DNA from: Plantago major | Taxonomy: Eukaryota > Streptophyta > Magnoliopsida > Lamiales > Plantaginaceae | DNA: 64,000 nucleotides | Direction of reading: 5' to 3' | Assembly (NCBI GenBank): GCA_026545765.1 | Contig: CM048842.1 | Coordinates: 46,013,431 to 46,077,430 of the forward strand | Shown: positions 21,458-32,859 of the stretch, in pieces | Layout of the letters: the number at the start of each line of letters is the position of its first letter | Position numbering within the stretch: position 1 is the stretch's first letter | The notes under the pieces: generated by a model | Database searches by the model: none | What the model saw: the letters and a program-made list of their open reading frames with translations, nothing else | Told to the model about the DNA's origin: nothing | Program-made: the position numbers and the translations under genes

Positions 21458-22657
21458 ATGAATGATTCACTAAGGGTGAGGCACATATTTCTCCTAGATG
21501 AAGCACCCAAGACTTCGACACCTGCATCTTCCGACAAGAAGCAGGAGGACGAGAAGACAACCCCTTTTGCTGCAGAAAGCAAGTTGAGAAACAAGGATTG
21601 TTGGACATTACAAGTGGACGGATCCTCTACTGGACGATTGGGAGGAGTAGGAATCTTTCTTGAAAGCCCTGAAGGAGCCAAGCTAGAATACGCCATCACT
21701 CTCAACTTTAAAGTAACAAACAATGAGGCTGAGTACGAAGCACTCCTCACTGGTCTAAAGATGGCGAGAGCTCCTCAAGTAAAGAGGATCAAGGCTTACA
21801 CAGATTCACAACTTGTGCAATCCCAGTTCTCCGGATTCTTTAACGCCAAAGGACCTAACATGATCAAGTACTTAGAACTTCTCAAAAAAGAGACGGAGCA
21901 CTTCGAAGAATTCTCTCTGGACCAATTCCACAGAGAATGGAATGAGAAAGCCAATGCACTCTCCAAGTACGCTTCGACCTTAGGAGCTTTGGACACGAGA
22001 AGTGTAATCTTGATGACCTGCACAGACTCCTCCTTGGCAAACCCCAAGGGACAATTCTTCCTCTTGAGCACTGAAAGAAGCTGGATGACTGACATATTCC
22101 ACTATCTCAAGGAAGGCATTCTACCCTCAGAACCTAGGGAAGCAAGGAGAGTCCTATGCCGTGCCAATAGATACTTCATTATGGGAGAGGATCTCTACAA
22201 AAAATCCTTCACCGGCACCCACTTGAGATGTCTAGATCCCCAAGAGGTGAAAACGGTAATGAAAGAGATCCACGCTGGATGTTGTGGAAGTCACTCAGGA
22301 GGAAGAACCTTGGCACAGAAAATCATAAGACAGGGATACTATTGGCCCACCATTGATGCCGACGCTGCCAATTTTGCCCGTGCTTGCGAAGACTGCCAAT
22401 ATCATGCCAACATACCACATCGTCCAACCAACCCTATGATTTCGTCAATCATAGCATGTCCATTTGATCAATGGGGCATAGACATAGTTGGTCCATTCCC
22501 ACGAGGAACCCATCAGAAGAAGTTCTTGATCATGGCAGTAGAATATTTCACTAAGTGGGTTGAGGCAGAGGCAGTTTCGACCATCACTGAAAGCAGGATA
22601 CGGTCAATTATTTGGAAGAACATCATCTGCCGTTTTGGACTTCCAAGAGTCAGATAA
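21458..22657 (+). pseudogene. pol: Gypsy-1 second (archaeal-type) RNase H and integrase N-terminal part
   Basis: The second RNase H starts near 21600: WTLQVDGSSTGRLGGVGIFL, KVTNNEAEYEALLTGLKMA, KAYTDSQLVQSQFSG and REWNEKANALSKYAS carry its D-E-D-type acidic residues. A second RNase H is a hallmark of the Tat lineage. The integrase zinc finger (HxnH...CxxC) reads IHAGCCGSHSGGRTLAQKI ... ARACEDCQ, and the core begins FDQWGIDIVGPFPRG with the first catalytic Asp. The frame breaks at 22650, where about 8 bp (expected to encode part of LVSD) are missing between two GTC/TC repeats. Confidence 0.92.
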
Positions 22658-23300
22658 TGGGGCTCAGTTTTCGGGAGCAAGACTGAAGGAGTGGCTTCAA
22701 TCTTTCAAAATAGAACAACGCTACACTTCCGTTGGCCACCCCCAAGCTAATGGTCAGGTAGAAGCCACCAACAAGACAATCGTCAAAATTTTGGAGAAAA
22801 GGTTGAGAACCTCCCAAGACAGTTGGGCAGGTTATCTCGACGCAGTCCTTTGGGCACATAGGATGACAGCTCGGACTGCTACACAGGAGACGCCCTTTTC
22901 CCTTGTCTATGGATCTGAGGCAGTCATTCCTTCAGAAGTAGCAGTGGAAACCCAGAGGATCCAGCAGTACAACCCGGATGACAATGAAGTCTCAAGGATC
23001 TACGACCTTGAGCTCCTCGAAGACAAGCGAAGTAAGGCATTGGCCAATATCCTTCGATACCAAGCCATGACTGCTCGAGCCTACAACAAGCGGGTCTTCC
23101 CAAAAAACATACAAGTTGGAGACTTAGTCCTCAGAAGAGCCGACATATTGAGCAATGTTGGGAAACTCAAGCCCAAGTGGGAAGGACCTTACAAGGTTAT
23201 TGGAGCCAGAGTCATTGGAAGTTTTGAACTAGAAGATGATCAGGGGCAAGCCTTGAAGAGGACTTGGAATGTCAAGAACCTCCAAAAGTTCTACGCTTAG
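22655..23300 (+). pseudogene. pol: Gypsy-1 integrase core end and C-terminal domain
   Basis: SDNGAQFSG supplies the second catalytic Asp and HPQANGQVEATNKTI the Glu. The end block GDLVLRRADILSNVGKLKPKWEGPYKV ... WNVKNLQKFYA matches Gypsy-2 to its stop. There is no chromodomain, which fits Tat rather than chromoviruses. The natural stop is TAG at 23298-23300. All three acidic catalytic residues are present, but the 8-bp loss at 22650 disconnects them. Confidence 0.92.
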
Positions 23301-24714
23301 GAAAGGAGCACTGCAATCACTGCTATTTTTTTTGTCAAGATATTTCTGTGTTTTTAAACAGGCCTTGAAGCCCCGAAGTTGTAATTTGATTTCCGTCAAG
23401 TCAATACAACTTTGCTTTTCACAACACATTTTCACTCCATTCGGGTCGAGTCTTTCGGACACTGTTGCCTGACCGAATCACAAGGAAAATCACCTAGCTG
23501 CTCGTTCCGGGTCTAAGTTGCACACCGATCTGAGCGAGCTTAACACATTGAAACATGAAGACAACGATAACAAAAACGCACGTTTTATTCAAACAAAATG
23601 ACTGCGTTACAAAGTAAAGAGCCCGAAGAGCCCTGATCGAAATTACAAAGACACAAATACCTATTCTACATAACACTCCTACTCTTCCAAGGGCCCCATT
23701 TTTCGGAAGACGATCTAGTACTTCCGAGCGATTGAGAGACGGACTTGATTCGGTCGTAGTCGATTCAACACCTGCTAACACTCCGAACAAGGAAGCAAAC
23801 TTTCAAACGAAATGAGTTCAGTTCACTGTGACATATTTGAGACGTTACAATGATCCGGATCACTTCCTCCCAAGAGATTGTGGAGTTCCGAAGACACCAA
23901 TAAAAGGCTCCATGACCTCCGAACGGAAGGGACAGTTCCGAAGCAAGCAAGTATCACCACGATAATCTGGATCGTCTCCTACCAGATACAACAGTGAATA
24001 CTTCTCGAATTACTCAAGTATTTGGAAGAAGTCAACCCGGATAATCGGAACGATCCAAGTCACTCCGGAGGCGTCTATCAACCCGATTACCAACAAACTC
24101 AGTGAAATTCGGGACTCCTTCCCAAAATCGCAGAAAGCACTCGACGGCCCTTAATTCGGAAGAAAGAGGCCTCCGATGCATCTGGGCTGTACGATCACGG
24201 ACCAACGTATCTTGGACAGATAGCTAGCTCACGATGGCTTGCTGTTCTGATCCCCAACAAGACCGGCATTATCAGGAACTCCCTTCTAGAATCGCAAGTA
24301 GCCCACCCGGGCCTTCAATTCTAGAATAGAGTTACTAATAAAACCGGACTGCTCGGTCACAGAATCAAAAACTTGAGCAAGCAAATGTTTTCCGACATGC
24401 CCCTAGAAGAGAGTGAAGGTATCCCCTTTCCCTTCCAAGCTTAGTAAGTAGGCCCCCTCGGACCTTCCACACTTGGAGGAAAAGGGATGGATACGACCAC
24501 ACCCATCAAGGGCGGGCCGGATTATAATAAATTTCACCCGAATATTTCCGACGTGTTGATCCATTTTCGGAGCCCGGAATGTTGGAAAAGACATCTCCAG
24601 AATGACCTCAGCAACTCGAAGTCACTTCGACTTCTACGCCTATCCAGAAGCCGAATAACTCCACGAGACAGCTTTACTAGAAGGCCTTCCAACATACCGG
24701 GCGGATCTCTCTGA
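23301..24714 (+). other. Gypsy-1 3' untranslated region, truncated
   Basis: CCGGA/CGGAC-rich sequence like the 3' regions of Gypsy-2 and Gypsy-3. I see no recognisable protein and no LTR start. A long imperfect inverted repeat lies at 24420-24438 and 24472-24489 (left arm ATCCCCTTTCCCTTCCAAG, right arm CTTGGAGGAAAAGGGAT). The region stops at about 24714, where Copia-3 gag sequence begins; the 3' LTR of Gypsy-1 is missing. Confidence 0.65.
23376..23412 (+). other. Hairpin after Gypsy-1 pol stop
   Basis: AAGTTGTAATTTGA pairs with TCAATACAACTT around a loop TTTCCGTCAAG. The same hairpin lies 170 bp after the pol stop in Gypsy-2 (56332-56368). See findings. Confidence 0.65.
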
Positions 24715-25518
24715 GTTGTCATCTTTGGTATCCTTCTTTTCAGAAGTACCTTGAGAAACTAGAGCAACACTTTGCAACTTTTCAGCTGTTTGTTCTCTCT
24801 GAGTTGACTCATAGTCTACAGTAGCAAGATGAGAGAAGAGCTCTACTGGAGTAATATTTGGCATCCCTTGGTTGAAATAAAAGAACTTAGTGTGTTCCCA
24901 GTTGTGATTGAGAATTCTGACAATGGTCTTAATCTTTTCTGACTGGGAGTATCTATTGCTTTCACCAAGTGCAGCCATATCACTCATAAGAGTAGTAAAC
25001 CTGAAATCACGTTCTTCCAGATTTTCAGTGGGACCTTGTTTGAAGTTTTGGAATTTCAATTTAAGAACTTCGAACTTGTTTTCCTTGGTTTTCTCAGTTC
25101 CAGCACAGATTTCTTCAATCAATTGCCATGCAATATTCACCGTTTTAGCACCCCACAGTTTACACTGTATGTGCTCAGGTGTCGATCTGATGATTATATT
25201 ACGAGCTTGACCATCCAATCTGTGTCTCTTGGCATCTTCAGATGTCCAGAGCTCTCTTGGCTTGTCTTCATACATAATTCTTCCATGAGCAACACGACCA
25301 CTATCACTAGCAGCCGCATCCTCACTTCCATCTTCCTTATCTGAGGCTTTTCTTCCATCAGACACCTCAGTAACTTGTTTGAGATGTCTGATTTTGATAG
25401 GACCTTCATTGATGACATAGATCATCTCATCACTAATAGCCTCCAGATGGAGCCTCATGTTGTTCCTCCATTTCTCGTAGTTTTCTGGCTTCAGTATGGG
25501 CGCATCACTCAGAGACAT
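24715..25518 (-). pseudogene. gag: Copia-3 gag, N-terminal part
   Basis: The ATG at 25518 gives MSLSDAPILKPENYEKW; an uninterrupted frame runs through the UBN2-type domain (ELWTSEDAKRHRLDGQARN, LIEEICAGTEKTKENKFE, LMSDMAALGESNRYSQSE, HTKFFYFNQGMPNITPVEL). This is the most open gag of the three copies, yet it ends before the zinc knuckle: from about 24715 the frame reads into unrelated Gypsy-1 3' sequence. Confidence 0.88.
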
Positions 25519-25621
25519 ACCTGCACACTTAACACACAAATTATATAGTCCTCAGAGAGGGACAAAGTTCCTTCACCTATCTGGGGATCTAGGTTCCGTG
25601 CAGAAGGCTTGTGAATCTCCT

Positions 25622-25633
25622 GCTTTGATACCA
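25622..25633 (-). other. Copia-3 primer binding site, one mismatch
   Basis: The minus strand reads TGGTATCAAAGC, one base different from the TGGTATCAGAGC of the other two copies. Confidence 0.8.
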
Positions 25634-25635
25634 CT

Positions 25636-27054
25636 TGTTGGTCCAGATAACGGCAAAGTAAAAGACTAGGGGGGGTGAATAGTCTTTTGAAACTTTTGTC
25701 GATAATCACAGTTTCTCAGAAACCTGGGGGTTTCTGATACTTAAATTCAGAGCGCGGAAGACTTTAAGATAGGTAAGTGTAGAAACAATAAGTATGTGTG
25801 TGTGTGCTTTGCTGAAATGTAAATACAGAAAGGTAAATGACACAGCAAGTATAGTGGTATCTGGAGGTGGCATAATCCTCCAACTAATCCACTTCGGTCT
25901 TTCTGAGACCTAGAATTCACTAGAACAGATAATTGAGTTCACCTTACAATAATCATATTCTAAGATTCTTTAAACAAATGGTTCCCAACCAAATGTTCCC
26001 TCTGAGTTATTCCCCAGCTCCTAGAGCTAAGTACTTCCTCTACTCAGATAACTTTGGAGTTATTCCCTGATTTCCCCAATCAAGTACTTCCTCTACTCCA
26101 CGCCTTGGTGTTAGTTATAAGGTTTTGTCAGAAAGGCTTCTCGTATAACTTTCCAGTTATGTTTTTCAGAGAGCCTAACAGAACGAGACTACTTAATACA
26201 CTTATTCAGTGGATGGCAGTCTGCTCTTTACTGACCCAACTAATTGATGTCCGTTCTGTAGAATGAGCTTCAGAAAGGGTATCTGATAGTTCAACTCTTT
26301 CACGAATAACAATCTCAACAAAGGTTCAGGACAACTTAGAACTACTAGTGATTCTTCAAGCAACAGAAAGCTTTCAGAAAGGGTAGTAGAGTGCTTGAGA
26401 GAATACTTTTCTTGATGGTAATTTTGCAAGATAGAGCGTTCTAAGGTATGTTGTTCAAGCATCTAAGTGTGTGATATATATAGATAAATTTGAGAGGCGT
26501 TTGAATTGTATCCGTTGTGCTCTCCATCAAATTATATCCGTTTATATCTTGAACTATGTACTCAGAAGTCACTATCTCATGTTTTAGAGAGGACTTGCTT
26601 TTTGCAGCATTTCTGCCGATGCATTTAATGCATAGTACTGTTCATTATCCTTTAGTCTCAACGGATACATGAGGCTTTCTGGAAGCTCACATGTCTCCCT
26701 TCTTTGATTAATATGTTCGAGACTTAGCATATGTGCAAATGTTACACTTATAACATGGTCCAGAGACACTTTGAATCAAATGAGACTTAACCTTGATATC
26801 TTCATAAATCTTGTGCAATCTTCAGTCTTCTAATCTTCAGAAAAGCTCCATTGCTAGGATTGATCTTCATGGTCTTCTGGAAACAAAAATTACACTCGTA
26901 GACCTATAATCCTAATACAAGATTTACTAGACTAATCATACTCAGTGATTTCCTGTTTTACAATGTTCAAGTGAACCAAGAGTACTTAATAACCTTTCTG
27001 GCTAAGATAAGAACATGTGATGAGTGATCAAAATACTAACAGATATTCCTAACA
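25636..27054 (-). repeat. Copia-3 5' LTR
   Basis: It begins TGTTGGTCCAGATAACGG and ends CCTAACA near 27054. It has two rather than three of the 53-bp blocks (26004-26099), and AGATATC-type palindromes are fewer than in the other LTRs. The outer end is placed by similarity and is uncertain by a few bases. Confidence 0.82.
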
Positions 27055-28113
27055 GAATATAAAACACATGGTCTATTTGCACCTAAATTTAACAGTTATG
27101 GGACAAAATCTCAAATATTCCATCAATAACAAACTTACTCATATATACAACTATACAGAATTTCGGAGTATTGTAGCACTCCATTCCCACATAATATACA
27201 GCAGTCCATAATCTCAAATAATCCATCAATAACAAGCTTACTCATATATACATATCTCTACCGAATTTCGGAGTACTGTAGCACTCCATTAAACAAGAAT
27301 TTACAGCAGTCCATAATCATTGATAAAGAGTTTACCCTGAAGACTTCTGGTAGTTTTTTCCGTCCATATTCAATTATTACATATCAATAGACTATTGAAT
27401 CTGAATATTAACTAATTCTTCATCTTTTCTGCATGTTCCTCTTCGGATGGTTTAATTGTTCCAGACTTCAAGGTTTATTCTGTAATCCGATTTCTGTTAG
27501 CATGTTAGAGATTTATTTTAATAATCCAAGTTTGTAATTCTACAATAACAAAAGCACGCTTATTACAATAAAAGATTGCATTCACACATTCATGGTTTAT
27601 TACACTAACATGAGGAACTACTGAAACTTGGATTCACACACATTCATGGTTTATATGCATATTTTTATATAAGCCTGAAAAATTGATACTGTTTAGGTTA
27701 TCTTCATAATTGTAAACATAAAAGGGACATGTTATGAATATATGGGGATGTAGTTCGCGGTATATTATCACTTCATACTCTTTGTGTTTCATTAGCAGAA
27801 CATTTTATGTATGTTTTAACAGTAATCTGAATCTGAATACTACATGGAATGAGTAATCACTATCTATCAGTTTAAAAGTAAGTTGTTCAATATTTCAGAA
27901 CATTGTATGGCATAAAAGCGATGGCGATGAAAAAGAAGTTGAGAAATGTCTGTATATTAGAGGAAGGGAACATAACTTCATGGACTTTTACAGACACACC
28001 CAAAAATTGTCCTGCAACCAAAATTTTAACGTAGCAGTTTAAAAAATTAACAAAATTTAATTTGTAAAAATAAAAAACTAACAGTGACAACGACATGATT
28101 TATGCAGATAACA
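27055..28113. other. AT-rich intergenic DNA with a 103-bp direct repeat
   Basis: I see no gene. A direct repeat of about 103 bp lies at 27110-27212 and 27213-27317 (both contain CCATCAATAACAA, ACTCATATATAC, GAATTTCGGAGTA and GTAGCACTCCATT). Bases 27960-28113 resemble 42955-43085, upstream of the second F-box copy. Confidence 0.6.
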
Positions 28114-29096
28114 ATGGAAACTAAAAGAGGAAGATCTGTTCAACATTCCAGATTGTAAAGTTTACCACTTGACATCCATTTGGAAATTTTGAAGCGTGTT
28201 GCGCAACATTCTTACAAAGACATTGCACGAATGAAAAAGTGGTAAAGCTTACATTTGATATTCTTCTAATCTATATATAGACTAATATATGACATCTAAT
28301 ATGAGCACACTTGACTATGATTTTATATGTGTCTAACTGTTGCACTTCATTTAAATGCAGCTGCACTCAACTCAATCAGCTGGGTTCTAACCCAGTTGTT
28401 TACAGAAATGCTCATCTCGCTGTCTTTAAATACAAACCAATGTCTTCCGACGAGATAATTTTCACCTACAAGTGCCTAGAATATGAAAATCCTGATGTTC
28501 TATACCGTTTTGCAATTGTAAGATCTTAATTTACACATACAGTTTACTTATTCAAACTTGATACTATTATTCCATTTTACATGAACATTAATAATTTATG
28601 TTTCTTATTATTATTTCAGATTGATCGCTTCATACACTATAACAAATATAGAGCAATGAACCACCTGATAAGATCTAGCAACACTGGACACTTCCCATCT
28701 AAGTACCTATTGGCATTTCTTAAGTGCTTAAATTCAGGGGATATAGTCCTTAGGCGACAAGGTGCCCAAGAGTTGGTCGGATTTTATAACGACCCAACTA
28801 CAAAAACTTTAGCATAAACAACTCGACTTCATGTCTACTACCAGCTCAAAAAGTTCAGGGTAGGTTTCCATATATATGGCTTCACAAGAATTTGTCATGA
28901 AGAGCATTCAGAATCAATTTTTGCAACGCCACTTTATTATAGGGCAGATTATGAATTCGATTATGACCAAGTTGAGAATTGCATTTACTGCACAGCTGAC
29001 CATGAAATTGTGGTCGTATGTGGATGGAATTGCTACTGTGATCCTGAAGAAGATGTGGCAGATGCTTTTATTATTAAAAGCATTTACGATCTTTAA
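28114..29096 (+). pseudogene. F-box protein, At2g35280-like, three exons
   Basis: Exons are 28114-28241, 28361-28517 and 28620-29096 with GT/AG introns (28242-28360, 28518-28619). The N-terminus after a stop at codon 15 (TAA 28156) reads LPLDIHLEILKRVAQHSYKDI, an F-box-type start, followed by CCTQLNQLGSNPVVYRN. Exon 3 has RFIHYNKYRAMNHLIRSS, GAQELVGFY, a second stop at 28815, then a Cys/His-rich end (...NCIYCTADHEIVVVCGWNCYCD). This layout is known from plant F-box At2g35280-like proteins, which bind SKP1 in ubiquitin ligases. Two in-frame stops make it a probable pseudogene. The family assignment rests on my memory of such proteins. Confidence 0.7.
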
Positions 29097-31283
29097 ACTG
29101 AGGTCTTAACTTCTACAAACATACCTGCTGTCTAATTTCAGTTTCGTCCGTACTTTTTTTTTAGAACATATATTATTCATTTTCTTGCTTGGATTTTTAG
29201 AACCTACATTTATATTTGTTATTCTTCAATTGTGTTTTTAGAACCTACAATTATGTTTGACTTATTTTATTAGTATAATGGTTTTAATTATTCTGCAATT
29301 TTTATTAGACGTAATGTTTTTTACAGAGTACAATTACATATCTTCTCCATATCAACCCATTTGCTGAAAATTAAATGTTCAATGCGATATTACAAAGTCA
29401 ACATACCTCTTTTAGCAATTGAAGCATCACAACGTGTCGTGTCATGCAACAATTCAAATAGCTCACCCTTGAAGTATAATAACCCCGCAAATCCATCCAG
29501 CATGAATGACCAGATATAAAGATAATTAGGAGTCAGAACAATTCAAAATAAGATATGTAGTAACTTATTTAGAGTACTGAAAAGATGAATTTATAAATTG
29601 TCAGATTAATTCATAACCTAATTTTATTATGGATTATCAAGTTATATTACTTGGTGTCTGCAGAAAATACTATGAAAATAATATGTATCAAAAACAATGG
29701 TTGAAGTTCCAATCCTGTGTGTTTTTAAAAAAATAAACTACAGGATCTATGTCTGTTTAATTTTACAAAGTTTTCAAACCATAGCCAAAGTGAGTATATT
29801 TTTGTTTTTACATTAATAACAGAATACTTCTGTTGTATTTATGGTAGTAACAGCAGTGAAATTCTACACTACTTTATAAATAGAAAATAAGTTCAAAATT
29901 AAGAAGAAAGGGATTTGAAACCAAATACCTTGTGATCTTTTCCAAAGTTAATGTCTAGGTAAAATCATAAATTATTTAGGTCTTCATTCTTTTTTCATCA
30001 TCCGCAACCACTGCAAGCTTCCTGTGCATTCTCTGATAAACAAAAACAGAGAGAGGTATGTTTGCTCAGTATTCATGGTTGATACTTTACACAGAATATC
30101 GTGCAAGAAATTGATGTATTTGCTAACTACGTATATGTTTTGTGTTATTTTTTGCATAGAAACGTAAACAATATCAAGGAGTTCTTGCTGGAAAGCTGCA
30201 AATCAATTTTTCAGTCGATTGTGGTATGTTATTGCTGTCCATGTTCATCTTACTTTGAAATTAGTTTTATGCAAACATTTTTACATGTGTAAAATATTTA
30301 TTAAGCATCGGTTTCAAAAATCAGTTATAGGTACAGAAAAAAATGGAACAGAAAAAAATGGAAATCTAACTGCAAAATAAGAAGCTATAGGAACAGAAAA
30401 AAATTCAAATCGAAATTTGAGAGTAAGGTGATATCGATTAAACTCATATCGTAATCATCATAGCTTTTAATTAAATCATCTCATCCAAGAAAGCCGAAAT
30501 CTAAAAATCAACATATCAAAATACACGTAAATGTTGAGATACAAGAAACAGAAAAATCACAAGTAAAAGATAACTTTGAAATCAAAATTTGTTTCAAAGA
30601 TAAAATTGATTAAGCTCAAATAGGAATAATCATAGATTTTAATCGAGAGCCAATAAACAGATAATGAAAATTTTATCAATAGTCATCCGGATTCGATTCA
30701 AAGAACCCTAATAATTGGGGGAAAGATCCATAGACCTGGACGAGAAAATCAGGATTCAATATGAAAATTTCTTATTTTAAGCTCAGTTTGCGAAAATCAT
30801 ACCTTCCAAGTTGATACAAAAAGATACGATTTGATACAATCTGATACGAAGAATCCGAGCCATTTGATCAAGTCCTACAGCGCCATATCGAACGACCGGG
30901 TGTTCGGATCTTGGAATCAGAAAGCAAATTTGGAAGTTGATGAACAGGCCCCGGAACGCGATTCACTGGGTGTTCGGAAATTGGAATCAGAAAGCAAATT
31001 TGGAAGTTGGTGAAGAGGGAGAAGAACGTGATTGGCAATGATTGATATGAAGCAGTGTGTTTTTTCCGTCATGTCGAGAAGAATGGGGAGAAAAAAATAT
31101 CAGATCTGTGAAACCGAATACTATGGAGGTGGACACGAAATTGTCGGCTTGGCAACTGATCTCCTTATTTTGTTTTCCTTTATATAGGGTTACAAGGATT
31201 AACCCAATGCTTCCTAATTCTTCACACTTAATTCTCTTTAATTCGTCTATACTTTTGCCGTGTAAACCTTTTTATAATCTATT
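29097..31283. other. AT-rich non-coding DNA; right part duplicated at 46160-46660
   Basis: No coding region is convincing here. Bases 30500-31040 resemble 46160-46660 (shared words include AAATCATACCTTCCAAG and AAATTTG...AGTTGGTGAAGA). Within it, a 70-bp unit is tandemly doubled (30898-30967, 30968-31037), while the other copy has it once. Confidence 0.55.
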
Positions 31284-32143
31284 TGTTGATACGGAAATAT
31301 GTCCAATCCGTCATAAAGGACCTATGAACGAATCCTAAGGCATCCTAAGTCATCCAATGGATCCGAGACAATTTGGTCCGAGACAACGGTCCAATCCGGG
31401 CAGACCAACCATGGTCCGACCCACCTCGAAATAAAGGAACGAAGGATTTGGGACCTACTAGGCCCGACCCGGAACCATGGGCCCGACCCACCTTGGTCCG
31501 AGCCTCTCTGGGAAAGGAGCATAGTACTAAGTCAGTACCCTCTCCGACCCAAGGCCTCCGGTCCGGATGATAACTCGGATCCAGCATGACAATCTCACAA
31601 GTAACCAAGCAGATAGGCACCAAATAGTGGGGTGTCCGAACTACCCCTAAAGCCCAAAGTGGCATGGGCTAAACATCATTATTGGGCTATGGGCCAAATA
31701 CATGCATTGGTGGCTCAATCCTAGCCTTACACATGGCACAATCCTAGCATGTCCTCCCTTTCTCAAGGGAAACCTATAAATATGGACATATCCTCACAAT
31801 GCAAAGGAGGTGAAGTCTTCTTCCTAGACTCTTACCTTCTCAACTATTATACAAAGTAGATCTTCAGTCTCTCTTGAGTAAAGTCTCAGTCCGGTTTGAC
31901 ACTTAGCAAACCGGGTCCTAACCCCCCCCCCCCCCCCCTCCAAGTCACTTGTGCAGGTCCTTATCAACGTAGTGGATCGCTGGTCCTTACGCATCACCTC
32001 TTACCAGTACGACGGTTCTTACGGGCTCTTACTCTTTGGTTCTTACAAGCAAGGTGGTTCTTACTCAAAGGTGGTCTAGGTACTTAGAGTGAAGGAAAGC
32101 AAGGAAAATTCATTAAGTGTTTGGGGGACTTTTCCCCTCAACA
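31284..32143 (+). repeat. Gypsy-3 5' LTR
   Basis: TGTTGATACGG ... CCCCTCAACA. A TATA box (TATAAATAT, 31775-31783) lies about two-thirds along. It carries a run of about 18-20 C near 31920 that is missing from the 3' LTR. Confidence 0.93.
31775..31783 (+). promoter_or_regulatory. TATA box in Gypsy-3 5' LTR
   Basis: TATAAATAT in ACCTATAAATATGGAC; the identical site is at 39043-39050 in the 3' LTR. It is expected to drive the genomic transcript. Confidence 0.65.
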
Positions 32144-32146
32144 TTT

Positions 32147-32162
32147 TGGCGCCGTCTGTGGG
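32147..32162 (+). other. Gypsy-3 primer binding site
   Basis: TGGCGCCGTCTGTGGG three bases after the LTR. The same site, with one change (TGGCACC), lies at 50059 in Gypsy-2. TGGCGCC-type sites are usual in plant gypsy elements and do not use initiator-Met tRNA. Confidence 0.75.
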
Positions 32163-32194
32163 AAACTTTACGAAAAGTCCCGTTCTCTTCAGTA

Positions 32195-32780
32195 ATGGCA
32201 AGAACAAGAAGGTCCGTAAGAACCAACACTACTACAGTTGGGACGCCCTCCCCAAGGCAAAGAGGCAGACCTCCCACTCGGAGGGGAAGAGTGGCAAGAG
32301 CCACTTCAAGAAACACAGTGGATTATCCAAGTGATGGTCACACTACTAGTCTTTCTTCAGAAGAGGAAAGAGCCGCCGATCCTTCAATAAGAACTCTAGC
32401 ATTCGGAGTTGAAGGACAAGTTCCTCCGTCAGGAACACATGGTCCTCCTCCCGAAAGAAACTTCACTCTTCCAAACGGGCATGTCATTTCGCCCAAGTAA
32501 GTTAAGGATGAGCGAGAACCAGTTTGGTAAAGAATGGTAAAGGCTCATGAGAAATACTACGGGGATACTTGTCCCGAGGGTCATCTGACTAAGTATGAGG
32601 GCTGGCTGGAGTCCAATGATCTGAATTATAAACATGAAGACTCTTATCTTCTCAACCACTCTTACCCGATGACTCCATCAAGTCTTAGGTGGACATCATC
32701 ATGCTCTACCTAAAAAGGTTTGAGAAGGCAAAAGAAGATGAGGTCAGTGGAACACTTAGTAAAAATTATCCATGGAAGGA
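32195..32780 (+). pseudogene. gag: Gypsy-3 gag remnant
   Basis: ATG at 32195: MARTRRSVRTNTTTVGTPSP..., matching the Gypsy-2 start MARTR...TGVGTSPPRPQGRPP. It is open to 32500 (102 codons, ending NGHVISPK). Beyond the stop, pieces of the capsid region persist (YYGDTCPEGHLTKYE against YYGDACPVGHLTRYN in Gypsy-2, then VEHLV near 32750), broken by stops and shifts. The rest of gag and all of pol are gone, replaced by the minisatellite. Confidence 0.8.
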
Positions 32781-32859
32781 AAGATAGGACCACGTCCTAA
32801 GCACCATATCCTAGGCTCCCTAAGGCCGGATGAGGTCCTTACCGTTCCTCGGAGCAGGT

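Larger units (their letters stand above)
24715..27054 (-). mobile_element. Copia-3: truncated copia copy (5' LTR plus partial gag)
   Basis: On the minus strand: LTR 27054-25636, primer site, and gag up to about 24715, where similarity to the other copia gags ends abruptly. There is no pol, no second LTR and no visible target duplication. It is a more diverged copy of the same family (its LTR is about 200 bp shorter and clearly different in places). Confidence 0.85.
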
